Source: Microbacterium sp. EST19A
Lineage (GTDB): Bacteria > Actinomycetota > Actinomycetes > Actinomycetales > Microbacteriaceae
NCBI RefSeq assembly: GCF_019969685.1
Contig: NZ_JAHXYZ010000002.1
Coordinates: 744,001 to 808,000, forward strand
Reading direction: 5' to 3'
Length of the DNA stretch: 64,000 nucleotides
In this document: one piece after another, positions 63,345 through 64,000 of the stretch
Layout of the letters: each line of letters begins with the position of its first letter
How positions within the stretch are numbered: the stretch's first letter is position 1
Position numbers and translations under genes: made by a program
Notes under the pieces: model-generated
The model's input: the letters and a program-made list of their open reading frames with translations, nothing else
Databases searched by the model: none
Told to the model about the DNA's origin: nothing

Positions 63345-64000
63345 ATGACCGAGATCCTCCCCAGCTACGTGCAGGGGGCGTGGTGGACGCCCGAGTCCGA
63401 TGCGGATGCCGCCGACGTGCGCGACGCGTCGACGGGAGAGGTCGTCGCCCGTGTCTCGACCGCAGGCATCGACCTGGGCGGGGCTCTCGCCTACGCCCGG
63501 AGCGCGGGCCAGGCCTCACTCGGCGGGCTGACCTTCCACCAGCGCGCGGTGCGCCTCAAGCAGCTCGCCCTCGCGCTCACCGAGCGCAAGGCGGAGCTCT
63601 ACGAGATCTCGAGCCGCACCGGCGCCACGGCCCAGGACTCCTGGGTCGACATCGACGGCGGCATCGGCGTGCTGTTCGCGTACTCGAGCAAGGGCCGGCG
63701 AGAGCTGCCGAACGCGAAGGTCTACGTCGACGGGGCGGTCGAGAACCTGTCCAGGGACGGCTCGTTCCTGGGCCGGCACATCTACACTCGGCTCCCCGGC
63801 GTCGCCGTGCAGATCAACGCCTTCAACTTCCCTGTCTGGGGTTCGCTGGAGAAGTTCGCTCCCGCCTTCCTCGCCGGGGTGCCGACCGTCGTGAAGCCCG
63901 CGACGCCCACCGGCTACCTCGCCGAAGCCATGGTGCGCGTGATGGTCGAGTCGGGCCTCCTCCCCGAGGGTTCGCTGCAGTTGGTCTCCGGCAGCGTGCC
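63345..64000 (+). CDS. paaZ: Phenylacetate degradation protein PaaZ, N-terminal part (partial)
   Basis: About 218 residues are visible before the window ends. They match the aldehyde dehydrogenase half of PaaZ: LPSYVQGAWWTP at the start, EISSRTGATAQDSWVDIDGG, and VQINAFNFPVWGSLEKFAPA. Full PaaZ opens the oxepin-CoA ring with a C-terminal hydratase domain and oxidises the aldehyde product. I use the ATG at 63345, with GAAGGGA upstream; another in-frame ATG at 63330 overlaps the previous stop. The remaining paa genes should lie beyond the window. Confidence 0.9.
   Translation, partial: MTEILPSYVQGAWWTPESDADAADVRDASTGEVVARVSTAGIDLGGALAYARSAGQASLGGLTFHQRAVRLKQLALALTERKAELYEISSRTGATAQDSWVDIDGGIGVLFAYSSKGRRELPNAKVYVDGAVENLSRDGSFLGRHIYTRLPGVAVQINAFNFPVWGSLEKFAPAFLAGVPTVVKPATPTGYLAEAMVRVMVESGLLPEGSLQLVSGSV

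Overview
The window looks like the chromosome of a high-G+C actinobacterium of the family Microbacteriaceae, most likely Microbacterium or a close relative. The reasons are a very G/C-rich third codon position, many GTG starts, tightly overlapping operons, actinobacterial gene types (GTP-dependent PEP carboxykinase, RamB-like XRE/ImmA regulator, DUF222-HNH '13E12' protein) and a high density of start codons placed six bases after a TANNNT -10 element (leaderless mRNAs). I see no rRNA, tRNA, CRISPR array, prophage or insertion sequence. No gene-free stretch exceeds 300 bases; the longest (23663-23951) holds a promoter and an FMN riboswitch.

Layout. 1-6774: mazG (cut by the window edge), nhaA, ppc, gdhA and a hexapeptide-repeat protein. 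6828-14272: a fully overlapping five-gene minus-strand operon (SWIM zinc finger, DUF5691, MoxR AAA+ ATPase, DUF5682, VWA), the least understood system here, directly downstream of mfd. 17963-22750: a GNAT acetyltransferase, then an acyl-CoA ligase/saccharopine-dehydrogenase-like/SDR operon facing a TetR regulator. 22799-27398: an Fpg/Nei-type glycosylase, then a riboswitch-controlled ribD-ribE-ribBA-ribH operon. 27435-33613: a LacI-type regulator facing a sugar ABC transporter and a GH35 beta-galactosidase, with two operators over a near-consensus promoter. 33622-38246: a hypothetical protein, a phosphoesterase, an MHS-family transporter, a HAD hydrolase, an S66 peptidase and a 68-residue HTH protein. 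38326-46338: an ABC exporter, PEP carboxykinase divergent from a RamB-like regulator, an AlkZ/YcaQ-like protein and a long-form GAPDH. 46592-50084: an SMR efflux pair, a DUF222-HNH protein with an SOS-box-like site, an SDR and a membrane protein. 50129-54760: a MurNAc-6-P/amino-sugar recycling cluster (murQ, kinase, RpiR regulator), a DUF998 protein and a HAD phosphatase. 54838-59032: an Lrp regulator divergent from 2-oxoacid dehydrogenase E1alpha-E1beta-E2. 59150-64000: the start of a phenylacetate-type operon (MHS transporter, thiolase, enoyl-CoA hydratase, 3-hydroxyacyl-CoA dehydrogenase, paaZ) behind a PaaR-like operator; the operon runs off the window.

How the genes fit together. ppc, pckG, the RamB-like regulator and the long GAPDH form a PEP/oxaloacetate and gluconeogenesis node. 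The Lrp/E1/E2 and phenylacetate genes feed acyl-CoAs into central metabolism. The beta-galactosidase and MurQ clusters are local scavenging modules, each with its own divergent regulator and visible operator. Half of the transcription units start with a TANNNT (or CANNNT)-N6 start-codon arrangement.
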